Shown here: positions 18,972-27,454 of the stretch, piece by piece
Numbering within the stretch: the stretch's first letter is position 1
Layout: every line of letters begins with the position of its first letter
Assembly: GCF_003755185.1 (NCBI RefSeq)
Contig: NZ_RKIC01000012.1
Location: 248,001 to 312,000, forward strand
Length of the DNA stretch: 64,000 nucleotides
Reading direction: 5' to 3'
Source of the DNA: Frigoribacterium sp. PhB24
Lineage (GTDB): Bacteria > Actinomycetota > Actinomycetes > Actinomycetales > Microbacteriaceae
Notes under the pieces: model-generated
Seen by the model: the letters and a program-made list of their open reading frames with translations, nothing else
Told to the model about the DNA's origin: nothing
The model's database searches: none
Translations under genes and position numbers: made by a program

Positions 18972-21464
18972 ATGCCCAGCGCCCCCGAGCCTCGCCTCTC
19001 TCCGCCCCACCGTGTCCGCACCGCCGTCGGCGCCCTGGCGACCGTCGCCGCCGTCATGGCCGGCGTCCTCGTCCCGGTGACCAGCGCCTCCGCGGCCCCC
19101 ACCACGGTCGCCTCCGACTCGTCGGCCCGTGCGTCGACGACCGGTTGGGGGAACGCCGACAAGGGAGGGGCCTGGTCGACCTGGTCCGGCCCGTCGAAGG
19201 CCTCCTTCACGGTGGGGTCGGGCGTCTCGACGATCTCGAACCTCGCTCCCGGCTCGACCGCGACGGCGACGCTCGCGAGCGTCTCGGTCACGGACGTCGA
19301 GGTCGAGGGCACGATCGCCCTGCCCAAGACCAAGGCCGGCTTCTACCAGGGCTGGGAGCTCCGTCGCCAGGGTGACGGCTCCGCCTACCGGGGCCGCCTC
19401 GAGTCCGGTGGCTCGGGCAAGGTGGCCCTCGCCGTGACCAAGGTCAAGAAGGCCGGTGAGACGCTGCTCGGCCGCGTCGCGCTCCCGTCGAGCGTCGCGC
19501 CGGGCTCCACGCTCGCGATCTCGTTCCGCGCCGAGGGCACGACCACCGTGAGCCTCAAGGGCAAGGCCTGGGTCGACGGCTCGACCGAGCCGGGCTGGCA
19601 GCTGGCCGTCTCGGACTCCGCCGCCGACCGCGTCTCGCAGGGCGGCTCCGTCGGCCTCTGGCAGTACGCGAGCGCCGGCAACACCGCCCGGTCGAGCACG
19701 TCGTTCGACGACCTCGTCGTCGTCGGCAGCCCGTCGGACGCCACGCCCACCCCGGCCCCGGCACCGGCACCGGCACCGACGCCTACCCCCACGCCCACCC
19801 CGACCCCCACGCCCACCCCGACGCCCGAACCCGAGACCGTTCCTGCGGGCTCCCGCGGTTCGCTCCCCGTCGGCTCGGCCTCCTATCCCGTGCCCTCGGG
19901 TGCGATCGTCGTGTCGCCGAGTGGTGACGACGCCGCAGCCGGCTCGCAGGCGGCGCCCCTGCGCACCCTCGCGGCGGCGGTGTCGAAGGCGAAGTCGGGC
20001 GCGACCATCGTCCTCCGCGCCGGCACCTACAACGAGAGCGTCGTCGTGCCCTTCCAGAAGAAGGTGACGATCCAGTCGTACCCGCGTGAGGCCGTCTGGC
20101 TCGACGGGTCCGTCCCGGTGACGTCGTGGTCGCGCTCGGGATCGGGGTGGAGCACCCCGTGGTCGGCCTTCCCGTCCTCGGTCATGGACAACGTGACCGA
20201 CAACCCGCGCTTCGTCTCGCCGTCGTTCCCGCTCGCGGCGCGTCCCGACCAGGTGTTCCTCGACGGCGTCCAGCTCACCCAGGTCACGCCCGACCGGCTC
20301 GCCCCGGGCACCTTCGCGGCCGACCCGGCCTCGGGACGCATGCTCATCGGCAGTGACCCGGCAGGCCACGCGGTCCGCGTCAGCAACAAGGCGCAGGCCA
20401 TCTGGGTGCAGTCTCCCGACACGACCGTGCGCGGCTTCGGCGTCCGGGGTTACGCGACGCCCTACTCCGAGCGCGGTGCCATCCGCCTCGGCAACACCGG
20501 CGCGACGGCGGAGAACCTCGTCATCCAGGACAACGCCATGATCGGCATCAACCTCGAGAACAACGGCGGCACGCTGTCGAAGTTGACCGTCGAGCGCAGC
20601 GGTCTGCTGGGCATCGGCACGAACGCCTCGTACGACCTCTCGATCACCGACTCGGTGGTACGCCAGAACAACTGGCAGCGCTTCAAGGAGGCTCCCGTCT
20701 CGGGCGGCATCAAGATCACCCGCTCGCGGGGTGTGACGGTGTCGAACAACGACATCAGCCGCAACTACAGCTCGGGTCTGTGGCTCGACGAGTCCGTGTA
20801 CGACAGCAAGGTCGTCAACAACACGGCCGAGGGCAACGAGTGGACGGGCATCCAGCTCGAGCTCTCGAGCAAGGCCGTCGTCGCGGGCAACACCATCACG
20901 GGTGGCAAGGCCGGGCTGCAGATCTTCAACACCGACGACGTCCGCGTCTACAACAACTCCATCGGTGGCTTCAGCCAGTTCGGCATCAAGATCACCCAGG
21001 ACGAGCGTCGGCAGGCCACCGCCTCCACCGGCCAGGACCGTCGACGCCCCCTGCCCGACCCGACGATGACCTGGGTCACCGGCAAGATCACGATCGCCAA
21101 CAACGCCTTCGGCAGCGGTGGGTCGTACCAGGTCTTCGTCCTCGACGGCAAGACGAACCGCCCGGCCGACTCGATGGGCATCTCGCTCACCGGCAACGCC
21201 TTCAACCAGCGGCGCACGACGGCCCAGGCGACGCTCGTCGGCTGGGGTGGCGGGGACAACAAGACCGTGACCCGGCTCGACTCGGTCGCCGCCCTGTCGG
21301 CCAAGAACGGGTCCTGGCGCAACGTGGAGACCTCGGGCGTCCTCGACCTGGGCGGGATGGGCAGCCTGCTGGCCTCGTCGCTCGGCATCGTGGCCACCCT
21401 GCCGTCCGACGTCGCGGCACTGCTCGGCCAGCCGGGCACGGCCCGCCGCATCGGCGCGTTCTGA
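18972..21464 (+). CDS. Secreted right-handed beta-helix protein, possible polysaccharide lyase or epimerase
   Basis: An 830-residue exported protein. The signal peptide ends near residue 37 (SASA). It then has a beta-rich module (about 40-250), a Thr-Pro/Ala-Pro linker (256-290) and a parallel beta-helix region (300-800) opened by IVVSPSGDDAAAGSQAAPLRTL and repeated N-x-I/V rungs. That is the layout of secreted pectate-lyase-fold enzymes (lyases, mannuronan epimerases) acting on extracellular polysaccharide. Catalytic residues cannot be assigned by eye. The N-terminal module is related to the C-terminus of the giant protein at 10198-14913 (shared PG-x-W/Q, SFDDL ending, GKxWxxGxTEP). ATG 18972 is chosen because the signal peptide follows directly; GTG 18966 is possible. 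A strong terminator follows. Confidence 0.8.
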   Translation: MPSAPEPRLSPPHRVRTAVGALATVAAVMAGVLVPVTSASAAPTTVASDSSARASTTGWGNADKGGAWSTWSGPSKASFTVGSGVSTISNLAPGSTATATLASVSVTDVEVEGTIALPKTKAGFYQGWELRRQGDGSAYRGRLESGGSGKVALAVTKVKKAGETLLGRVALPSSVAPGSTLAISFRAEGTTTVSLKGKAWVDGSTEPGWQLAVSDSAADRVSQGGSVGLWQYASAGNTARSSTSFDDLVVVGSPSDATPTPAPAPAPAPTPTPTPTPTPTPTPTPEPETVPAGSRGSLPVGSASYPVPSGAIVVSPSGDDAAAGSQAAPLRTLAAAVSKAKSGATIVLRAGTYNESVVVPFQKKVTIQSYPREAVWLDGSVPVTSWSRSGSGWSTPWSAFPSSVMDNVTDNPRFVSPSFPLAARPDQVFLDGVQLTQVTPDRLAPGTFAADPASGRMLIGSDPAGHAVRVSNKAQAIWVQSPDTTVRGFGVRGYATPYSERGAIRLGNTGATAENLVIQDNAMIGINLENNGGTLSKLTVERSGLLGIGTNASYDLSITDSVVRQNNWQRFKEAPVSGGIKITRSRGVTVSNNDISRNYSSGLWLDESVYDSKVVNNTAEGNEWTGIQLELSSKAVVAGNTITGGKAGLQIFNTDDVRVYNNSIGGFSQFGIKITQDERRQATASTGQDRRRPLPDPTMTWVTGKITIANNAFGSGGSYQVFVLDGKTNRPADSMGISLTGNAFNQRRTTAQATLVGWGGGDNKTVTRLDSVAALSAKNGSWRNVETSGVLDLGGMGSLLASSLGIVATLPSDVAALLGQPGTARRIGAF

Positions 21465-21475
21465 TCCACCGACGG

Positions 21476-21502
21476 AGCCCGGCACCCCAGGGGTGCCGGG
21501 CT
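21476..21502 (+). terminator. Rho-independent-type hairpin after the beta-helix gene
   Basis: AGCCCGGCACCCC pairs with GGGGTGCCGGGCT around a minimal loop, 11 bp after the stop at 21464, and is followed by TTCGTCG rather than a clean T-run, as is common in high-G+C actinobacteria. It separates the exopolysaccharide locus from tsaB. Confidence 0.75.
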
Positions 21503-21572
21503 TCGTCGCGTCCGGCGTCCGGCGGACGAGGAGGCGCGGGCCGGCTTCCCGACACCGCCTACGATTGACCCC

Positions 21573-22247
21573 GTGATCCTGGCCATCGACACCTCAGCCG
21601 GCTCGTCCGTCGCCGTCGTCGACCGCGACGGCGGGGTCCTCGCCGAGCACACGGTCGCCGACACCCGGCGTCACGCCGAGGTGATCGGCCGTCTGATCGA
21701 CGACTCCCTGCGTGAGGCCGGCGTCGCCCCGTCCGACCTCTCGGCCGTGGTCGCCGGTCGTGGCCCGGGCCCGTTCACGGGCCTGCGCGTCGGCATCGCC
21801 GCCGCCCGCGCGTTCGCCTTCGGCGCCGGCGTGCCGTGCCTGTCGGTCGGCAGTCACGACGCCGTCGCGTTCGAGCGGCTCTCGGCGGCGGCCGGCCGCT
21901 CCGTCGCCGCCTCCGGCGGAGCCGTCGACTCGCCGCTGGTCGTCGTCACCGACGCCCGTCGCCGCGAGGTGGCGTTCAGCTCGTGGTCGGGTCTCGACGA
22001 CGACGGCCTGCCCGTGCTCGCGGTCGGCCCCGCCCTCGTGCGGCCGGCCGACCTCGACGAGGCGACCGGCGCCTCCTCGTCCTGGCCTCGCACCGACCCC
22101 GACGCGACGACGGTCTCGGCGGCCGCGCTCGGCATGCTGGCCGAGCGGCTCTTCGAGCACGGCCGCCCGTTCGCCGACGCCGAGCCGCTCTACCTGCGCG
22201 AGCCCGACGTCACCCCCTCGGCCGGGCCGAAGCCGGTCACCCGATGA
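21573..22247 (+). CDS. tsaB: tRNA threonylcarbamoyladenosine biosynthesis protein TsaB
   Basis: A 224-residue actin/ASKHA-fold protein. It has the typical start [16 protein letters not shown] and the [13 protein letters not shown] motif (about residues 63-75). TsaB is the non-catalytic partner that, with TsaD and TsaE, transfers threonylcarbamoyl to A37 of ANN-reading tRNAs. The GTG start at 21573 is the first codon of the conserved domain. The gene overlaps rimI by ATGA, and rimI overlaps tsaD by GTGA. tsaE, often just upstream in related genomes, is not here; the exopolysaccharide locus occupies that place. Confidence 0.93.
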   Translation: MILAIDTSAGSSVAVVDRDGGVLAEHTVADTRRHAEVIGRLIDDSLREAGVAPSDLSAVVAGRGPGPFTGLRVGIAAARAFAFGAGVPCLSVGSHDAVAFERLSAAAGRSVAASGGAVDSPLVVVTDARRREVAFSSWSGLDDDGLPVLAVGPALVRPADLDEATGASSSWPRTDPDATTVSAAALGMLAERLFEHGRPFADAEPLYLREPDVTPSAGPKPVTR

Positions 22248-22783
22248 GCGTCCTGCTGCGGACGGCCACCCTCGACGACCTCGGGGGCATCATGGCGATC
22301 GAGACGTCGACCTTCGCGAACGACGCGTGGTCGCGGGCGAGCATGACGCACGAGCTCACCGCCCCCGGCGGTCGGTACCTGGTCGCCACGGCCCCGGGAG
22401 ACGACACCACCGTCGTCGGTTACGCCGGCATGTTGGCGCTGAAGGGTGCCCGCGAGGCCGACATCCAGACCATCGCCGTGCTCGCGGAGCATCAGGGGCA
22501 CGGGCTCGGCCGGGCGATGCTGACCCAGCTGCTCACCGAGGCGCGCCAGGGCGGCGTGCGCGAGGTCTTCCTCGAGGTGCGGGCCGACAACCCGGGGGCG
22601 CGGCACCTCTACGAGACGCTCGGCTTCGAGCCGATCGCCGTCCGTGCGCGGTACTACATGCCCGACGGGGTCGACGCGGTCGTCATGCGGCTGAGTGTCC
22701 CGCCCGCCGTCACCGAGACCGCCCCCGGCCGCGTCGAGCCGTTCGACGACGCGCCCCGCGACGAACAGGACGTCCGCCCGTGA
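22244..22783 (+). CDS. rimI: Ribosomal-protein-alanine N-acetyltransferase (GNAT family)
   Basis: A 179-residue GNAT enzyme. The acetyl-CoA loop is [11 protein letters not shown] (about residues 85-95), preceded by IQTIAV and followed by [21 protein letters not shown] (about 106-126), the RimI signature, with ARYYMPDG near 131-140. RimI acetylates the N-terminus of ribosomal protein S18 in the best-studied cases. The tsaB-rimI-tsaD order is standard. The last 25 residues are a disordered Pro/Glu/Asp extension beyond the family length of about 150. Confidence 0.9.
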   Translation: MSVLLRTATLDDLGGIMAIETSTFANDAWSRASMTHELTAPGGRYLVATAPGDDTTVVGYAGMLALKGAREADIQTIAVLAEHQGHGLGRAMLTQLLTEARQGGVREVFLEVRADNPGARHLYETLGFEPIAVRARYYMPDGVDAVVMRLSVPPAVTETAPGRVEPFDDAPRDEQDVRP

Positions 22784-23874
22784 CCGCCACCCGCGCCTCC
22801 TCGTCCGCCGCCGGGCCGGTGGCCCGTGAGCCGCTCGTGCTCGGCATCGAGACCAGCTGCGACGAGACCGGCATCGGCATCGTGCGCGGCCGCACCCTGC
22901 TCGCCAACGTCATCTCGTCGTCGATGGACGAACACGCCCGCTACGGCGGCGTCGTGCCCGAGGTCGCCGCCCGAGCCCACCTCGAGGCGCTCGAACCGGC
23001 CCTCGCCGCGGCTCTCGCCGAGGCCGGCGTCACGACGGACGAGCTCGACGCCGTCGCCGTGACGAGCGGGCCCGGGCTGGCCGGCGCGCTCATGGTCGGC
23101 GTCGGCGCGGCGAAGGCGCTCGCCCTCGCGACGGGCAAGCCTCTTTACGCCGTGAACCACCTCGTCGGGCACGTCGGGGCCGACGTGCTCCGCGACGACG
23201 GCAGCGAGCTCGAACTGCCGACCATCGCGCTGCTCGTCTCGGGTGGGCACACGTCGCTGCTGCACGTGCGCGACCTCGTCGACGACGTCGAACTGCTCGG
23301 CGAGACCATCGACGACGCCGCCGGAGAAGCCTTCGACAAGGTCGCCCGCCTGCTCGGCCTGCCCTACCCCGGCGGGCCGCAGATCGACCGGGTCGCCGAG
23401 GGCGGCGACCCGAAGGCCATCCGCTTCCCTCGCGGGCTCACCCTGCCGAAAGACCTCGCGAAGCACCGGTACGACTTCTCGTTCTCGGGGCTCAAGACGG
23501 CCGTCGCCCGGTGGGTCGAGCAGCGCCGCAGCGAAGGAGGCGCGGTCCCGGTCGCCGACGTCGCCGCCAGTTTCCGCGAGGCCGTCGCCGACGTCCTGCT
23601 CACGAAGGCGCTGGCGGCCTGCGCCGACCGGGGCGTGCCGCGGCTGCTGCTCGGCGGGGGAGTCGTCGCCAACGCCCGCGTCCGGCAGCTCGCCGCCGAA
23701 CGGTGCGCCGCGGCCGGGGTCGAGCTGCGCGTGCCGCCCCTGTCGCTCTGCACCGACAACGGCGCCATGATCGCGGCGCTGGGCGCCGAACTCGTGTCGC
23801 GCGGCCGCGCGCCGTCGCCCCTCGACTTCGGGGCCGACTCGACGCTGCCCGTGACGACCGTCCAGGCGGTCTGA
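22780..23874 (+). CDS. tsaD: tRNA N6-adenosine threonylcarbamoyltransferase TsaD
   Basis: A 364-residue ASKHA-fold enzyme. It has [16 protein letters not shown] near the start, a VNHLVGH metal-binding His pair (about residues 125-131), [10 protein letters not shown], the [17 protein letters not shown] block and a C-terminal [12 protein letters not shown] with [11 protein letters not shown]. All hallmarks of the catalytic t6A subunit are present. The GTG at 22780 overlaps the rimI stop. The first 18 residues, ahead of the conserved start, are a Thr/Ala/Ser leader encoded partly by a reverse 16-mer motif (22791-22806) giving TRASS; RarD has almost the same leader. Another copy is at 23536-23545. 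Confidence 0.95.
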   Translation: MTATRASSSAAGPVAREPLVLGIETSCDETGIGIVRGRTLLANVISSSMDEHARYGGVVPEVAARAHLEALEPALAAALAEAGVTTDELDAVAVTSGPGLAGALMVGVGAAKALALATGKPLYAVNHLVGHVGADVLRDDGSELELPTIALLVSGGHTSLLHVRDLVDDVELLGETIDDAAGEAFDKVARLLGLPYPGGPQIDRVAEGGDPKAIRFPRGLTLPKDLAKHRYDFSFSGLKTAVARWVEQRRSEGGAVPVADVAASFREAVADVLLTKALAACADRGVPRLLLGGGVVANARVRQLAAERCAAAGVELRVPPLSLCTDNGAMIAALGAELVSRGRAPSPLDFGADSTLPVTTVQAV

Positions 23875-23994
23875 CGCCTCGGCGGGGTGCCGGGGCGGCC
23901 CGTCACCCGGCCGCAGGCCTACCGTCGCCGGTAGCATGAGCGCTCGACCGACCGCGGCCGTCACCGGCCGAACCTCAGCAGAAGGACGTCCCCG

Positions 23995-24396
23995 ATGACC
24001 GACCAGAACCCCGCGCCCTACGGCCAGCCCTCGTCGCAGAACCCCTACCCGGGCCAGCAGCCGGCCTACCAGGGGCAGCCGAACGGTGGTCAGCCCGCCT
24101 ACCAGGGCCAGAACGGCGCCCCCGGGCAGCGCAACACGCTCGCCCTCGTGTCGATGATCCTCGGCATCGCGGGGTTCCTCACCTCGATCTCGAGCATCGC
24201 CGCGATCATCACGGGACACATCGCCCTCAGCCAGATCAAGAAGCGTGGCGAAGAAGGCCGGGGCATGGCGCTGACCGGACTCATCCTCGGCTACGTCGTG
24301 TTCGTCCTCTCGATCATCGCCGTCATCGCCGCCGTGGTCCTGTTCGGGGCCATCGCCAGCAACCCCGACCTCTACGACGGCAGCTACAACTCGTAG
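23995..24396 (+). CDS. DUF4190-type small membrane protein
   Basis: A 133-residue protein. The N-terminal 45 residues are a Gln/Pro/Gly/Tyr-rich disordered stretch. Two hydrophobic helices follow (about 48-75 and 95-122), with HIALSQIKKRGEEGRGMALTGLILGY between them, the signature of the DUF4190 family. Function is unknown. ATG 23995 has AAGGAC about eight bases upstream. It is followed by a second, longer DUF4190-type protein at 24575. Confidence 0.85.
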   Translation: MTDQNPAPYGQPSSQNPYPGQQPAYQGQPNGGQPAYQGQNGAPGQRNTLALVSMILGIAGFLTSISSIAAIITGHIALSQIKKRGEEGRGMALTGLILGYVVFVLSIIAVIAAVVLFGAIASNPDLYDGSYNS

Positions 24397-24574
24397 GCCC
24401 ACGGGCCGCCCCGGCGCACGGCGCCTCCCAGGGGCCGCTCATCGGCGCCCTCGCTAGCATGACGGGGTCCGCACCGGACGGTGCGGGCCCTTTCGTGTCC
24501 CGGGACGCGACCGTCACGCGCGTGACCGGTCGCTCCGGCGGCACGACCGACGCCCCGCTCGCGAAAGGCAGCTG

Positions 24575-25495
24575 ATGGCCACCGACGACACCACCCCCGA
24601 GAAGCCCTCCTCGGCGCCGACCGCGCCCTCGGCTCCGACCCCGCCCGCCGCACCCGTCGCGCCTCCGACGCGACCGGCCGAGGGTGCTGCGGCCGCCTCG
24701 CCACCCCTGCCCCCGACGGCCTTCCCCGGGGCGGCGTCCCAGGCGCCCGCGTCGTCGCCGTACGCCGGGGCCGGGGTGCCTCCGACGGGCTCGGCACCGT
24801 ACGGGGCACCCCAGGGAGCGCCGTCGCCGCAGTCCCGCCCGGGGCAGGTCCCACCCGGTGCACCGCAGCCGCCTCGACCGCCGTACGGCCAGCCCGGCGC
24901 GCAGCCGCCGGCGGGCTACAGGCAGCAGTCCGCGTACGGGCAACAGCCCGGCTACGGTCAGCACTCCGGCTACGGCCAGCAGCCGCAGGGGCAGCAGCCC
25001 GGCTACGGCCAGCAGCCGCAGGGGCAGCAGCCCTACGGTCAGCAGCCCTACGGTCAGCAGCCTCAGGGTCAGCAGCCCTACGGCTCGCAGTCCGGCTACG
25101 GCCAGCAGCCATACGGCTCGCAGCCCGGCTACGGTCAGCAGCCCTCCGGCTCGCAGCCCGGCTACGGTCAGCAGCCCTCCGGCTCGCCCTACCCGCCGTA
25201 CGCTTCGGCCGGGGCCGCGCAGCCGCCACGAATCCTCAGCCTGCTGTCGATGATCGGCTCGATCGCCGGTCTCGTGCTCGCGCCGCTGACCTTCGGGCTG
25301 TCGATCGTGGTCTCGATCGCCGGTGTCGTGCTCGGACACCTCGGCATGTCTCGGGAGCGTCACGCCCGTGGCTTCTGGCTCACCGGGCTGATCGTCGGCT
25401 ACGCCGGCGTCGTGCTGATCGTCATCGGCTGGGTGGCCTTCGGTCTCTTCATCGCCGGCTTCTCGTCGAGCTCCGGCTACTACGGCGGGTACTGA
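24575..25495 (+). CDS. DUF4190-type membrane protein with long Tyr/Gly/Gln repeat region
   Basis: A 306-residue protein. Residues 1-110 are Pro/Ala/Ser-rich. Residues 110-210 are about 15 imperfect repeats of GYGQQP, PYGQQ or GSQ, a low-complexity prion-like composition. The C-terminal 90 residues are the DUF4190 two-helix domain with [26 protein letters not shown]. The last residues SSGYYGGY are again Gly/Tyr-rich. The role is unknown; such N-termini can drive phase separation or cell-wall association, but that is speculation. ATG 24575 has AAAGG upstream. Repeat DNA at 24,900-25,200 is prone to copy-number change. Confidence 0.85.
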   Translation: MATDDTTPEKPSSAPTAPSAPTPPAAPVAPPTRPAEGAAAASPPLPPTAFPGAASQAPASSPYAGAGVPPTGSAPYGAPQGAPSPQSRPGQVPPGAPQPPRPPYGQPGAQPPAGYRQQSAYGQQPGYGQHSGYGQQPQGQQPGYGQQPQGQQPYGQQPYGQQPQGQQPYGSQSGYGQQPYGSQPGYGQQPSGSQPGYGQQPSGSPYPPYASAGAAQPPRILSLLSMIGSIAGLVLAPLTFGLSIVVSIAGVVLGHLGMSRERHARGFWLTGLIVGYAGVVLIVIGWVAFGLFIAGFSSSSGYYGGY

Positions 25496-25516
25496 CCCCG
25501 CTCCACGAGCCGCGTC

Positions 25517-25574
25517 CGAACGGGCGGGGGTGTCGGTTCCGCTCGGCGGACGACACCGCCCGCCCGCCCGTTCG
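25517..25574. terminator. Bidirectional terminator between convergent genes
   Basis: CGAACGGGCGGGGGTGTCG (25517-25535) pairs with CGACACCGCCCGCCCGCCCGTTCG (25551-25574) with one bulge. It lies between the convergent genes ending at 25495 and 25622. A partial extra arm (25575-25595) repeats the right-hand sequence, suggesting slippage or duplication. Confidence 0.7.
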
Positions 25575-25621
25575 TTCGTCCGGGCGGCGGTGTCGTCGTC
25601 ACGACGGCACCGCGGGCGGCC

Positions 25622-26815
25622 TCAGACCAGGCGCTCGCAGAGCAACGCCGTGTGTCGTCCGGCGACCCGGGTCAGCACGAGGGTCGCCGATCCGTTCCCC
25701 TGCAGCGAGAGTCGCTTGCGGAACGTCGCGGGGTCGACGTCGACCCCGCGCTTCTTGATCTCGAGGCGCCCGATGCCGCGTGCCCGCAGCTCGCGCTTCA
25801 GCGTCCGCTCGTCGAGCGGGAAGGTCTCGAGCACGCGGAATCCCTGGGCGAAGGGGGTCTCGACCCGCGTCTCCGTCGTCAGCCAGGCGATGTCGCGACT
25901 GATCATGCGAGCGCCGAGCGAGCGCGCGAGGTCGCCGATGAGGCGGGCTCGGATCACGGCACCGTCGGGCTCGTAGAGGTACTCGCCGAGGTCGCCCGCG
26001 TCGACGTCGTCGGAGTCGGCCGCGGCCGTCAGTTCCGACGCCCCGGAGGCGCTGATCACCAGCGCCGACCGGCCCACGCCCGGCCGCGCGAGCGGGCCGA
26101 ACCACACGCCCACCTCGACCACGTCGCGGTCGACCGAGATCCACTGGCACTCGGCGTCGGGCGGCAGCAGCTCGCGGTCGACACCCGGGCCGAGCTTGAC
26201 ACCGGTGGGCAGGCGCTCGGCGAAACCGAACGCGACGTCGAGGCCGGGGGACCAGTCGGCCGGGTCGGCGAGCCGTCTCGTGGCGTTGTGACCGGACGTC
26301 CGCCGGGCCGGGTCGAGGAAGACCCCCTCGACGCCCCCGAGGTCCGTCGTCTCCGCGTCGCCCTGTTCGACCCGCGACGACGACCACGGCGCGAGGTTGT
26401 ACGAGGCGACGGCCGCGGTGACCTCGTCCCGGTCGACGGCGAGCACGTCGAGGTCGAGGGCGGCGAAGGCCAGGGCGTCGCCGCCGATGCCGCAGCCGAG
26501 GTCGGCCACGCTCCCGAGGCCGGCGGTGGCGTAGCGTCCGGCGTGGCGGGCGGCGACCGGGAGGCGCGTGGCCTGTTCGAGGCCCGCCTCGGTGAACAGC
26601 ATGCGGCTCGCGAACTCGCCGAACTTGGTCGCGGCCCGGCCGCGGAGTCGAGCCTGCGTGAGCACCGCCGACACGAGGGCGGGGGAGTGCCCCTGCTTCC
26701 GCAGCGCGGCCACCGTGCCGACGACGTCGTCGCCGGTGCCGCCGCCCGTCGGCAGCGAGTCGAGCAGCCGCAGCCCCTCGGGTGAGAGGACTTCGAGCAG
26801 CTCCGAGGAATCCAT
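25622..26815 (-). CDS. Class I SAM-dependent methyltransferase with THUMP-like C-terminal domain
   Basis: A 397-residue protein. The N-terminal helical segment (1-75) is followed by a Rossmann methyltransferase core with VADLGCGIGGDALAFA (motif I, about residues 101-116), VLAVDRDEVTA (motif II) and GVFLDPARR (motif IV, about 161-169). The C-terminal 120 residues, with RARGIGRLEIKKRGVDVDP, fit the THUMP-like domain seen in this actinobacterial family. The substrate, probably RNA, is not known. ATG 26815 is chosen over 26854 because the upstream extension would run into the groES regulatory region. It is divergent from groES. Confidence 0.75.
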   Translation of the reverse strand: MDSSELLEVLSPEGLRLLDSLPTGGGTGDDVVGTVAALRKQGHSPALVSAVLTQARLRGRAATKFGEFASRMLFTEAGLEQATRLPVAARHAGRYATAGLGSVADLGCGIGGDALAFAALDLDVLAVDRDEVTAAVASYNLAPWSSSRVEQGDAETTDLGGVEGVFLDPARRTSGHNATRRLADPADWSPGLDVAFGFAERLPTGVKLGPGVDRELLPPDAECQWISVDRDVVEVGVWFGPLARPGVGRSALVISASGASELTAAADSDDVDAGDLGEYLYEPDGAVIRARLIGDLARSLGARMISRDIAWLTTETRVETPFAQGFRVLETFPLDERTLKRELRARGIGRLEIKKRGVDVDPATFRKRLSLQGNGSATLVLTRVAGRHTALLCERLV

Positions 26816-26847
26816 GTCGTCCAGTGTGACGCACGCAGGCCGGGGAG

Positions 26848-26874
26848 TTGGCACTCGGATTGACCGAGTGCCAG
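26848..26874. promoter_or_regulatory. CIRCE-like HrcA operator 1
   Basis: TTGGCACTC, a 9-bp spacer, then GAGTGCCAG, close to the CIRCE consensus TTAGCACTC-N9-GAGTGCTAA. The -35 element of the groES promoter lies inside the spacer, so bound HrcA would block RNA polymerase directly. Confidence 0.88.
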
Positions 26875-26888
26875 TCTCGTCCTACAGT
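26860..26888 (+). promoter_or_regulatory. Primary sigma-type promoter of groES
   Basis: TTGACC (26860-26865) and TACAGT (26883-26888) are separated by 17 bp, an optimal primary-sigma spacing. The promoter is embedded between and within two CIRCE-like operators, which supports heat-shock control by HrcA. Confidence 0.75.
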
Positions 26889-26892
26889 TGTT

Positions 26893-26919
26893 CTGGCACT
26901 CGCCCCCGGCAAGTGCCAG
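26893..26919. promoter_or_regulatory. CIRCE-like HrcA operator 2
   Basis: CTGGCACTC, a 9-bp spacer, then AAGTGCCAG. It begins about 5 bp after the -10 element, at the expected transcription start, and would also lie in the 5' leader of the mRNA. It is slightly weaker than operator 1, with one arm mismatch. Confidence 0.82.
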
Positions 26920-26959
26920 CCCCCATGTTTTCGTAGCACCGAGAAAGAAGAGGTCACCC

Positions 26960-27256
26960 GTGTCGGTCAGCATCAAGCCGCTCGAAGATCGCATCGTCAT
27001 TCGTCAGGTCGAAGCCGAGCAGACCACTGCTTCGGGTCTCGTGATCCCCGACACCGCCAAAGAGAAGCCCCAAGAGGGTGAAGTGGTGGCGGTCGGCCCG
27101 GGCCGCATCGACGACAACGGCAACCGCGTGCCGCTCGACGTCGCCGTCGGCGACAAGGTCATCTACAGCAAGTACGGCGGAACCGAGGTGAAGTACGGCG
27201 GAGAAGACCTGCTCGTCCTCTCGGCTCGCGACGTCCTGGCGGTCATCGTCCGCTAG
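26960..27256 (+). CDS. groES: Co-chaperonin GroES
   Basis: A 98-residue protein of normal family length. It has [13 protein letters not shown] at the start, the mobile loop around residues 17-33 ([19 protein letters not shown]) and the [25 protein letters not shown] core. It caps the GroEL folding chamber. Start GTG 26960 has AGAGG eight bases upstream; an in-frame upstream start would run through operator 2. No groEL follows: a terminator lies directly downstream and the next gene is rarD, so the chaperonin must be encoded elsewhere. Expression should be heat-induced through the CIRCE elements. Confidence 0.96.
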   Translation: MSVSIKPLEDRIVIRQVEAEQTTASGLVIPDTAKEKPQEGEVVAVGPGRIDDNGNRVPLDVAVGDKVIYSKYGGTEVKYGGEDLLVLSARDVLAVIVR

Positions 27257-27306
27257 CACCTCGGCACGGCTCCGGCCGTGCCCGCGGTGACCCCGGTCGC
27301 CGTCCC

Positions 27307-27334
27307 GAAGGCCCCTGCTCCGGCAGGGGCCTTC
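27307..27334 (+). terminator. Terminator of groES
   Basis: GAAGGCCCCTGC, loop TCCG, GCAGGGGCCTTC: a 12-bp perfect stem 50 bp after the groES stop, followed by GTCGTG. It makes groES monocistronic. Confidence 0.8.
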
Positions 27335-27454
27335 GTCGTGTCGCCGGTTCGCCGACCGGCGACCACTCGTCCCCAGGCGGGATCGTCCGTCGATCGATCC
27401 ACGGTGGCAGGAGTGGACGTTCCCGCGGCGGGCGCAGCGACCTAGAGTCGCCTG

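Noticed and set aside
24900-25200. CRISPR-like array from regularly spaced repeats
   Set aside because: The repeats are in frame, 15-30 bp long, without unique spacers, and encode GYGQQP units of a membrane protein.
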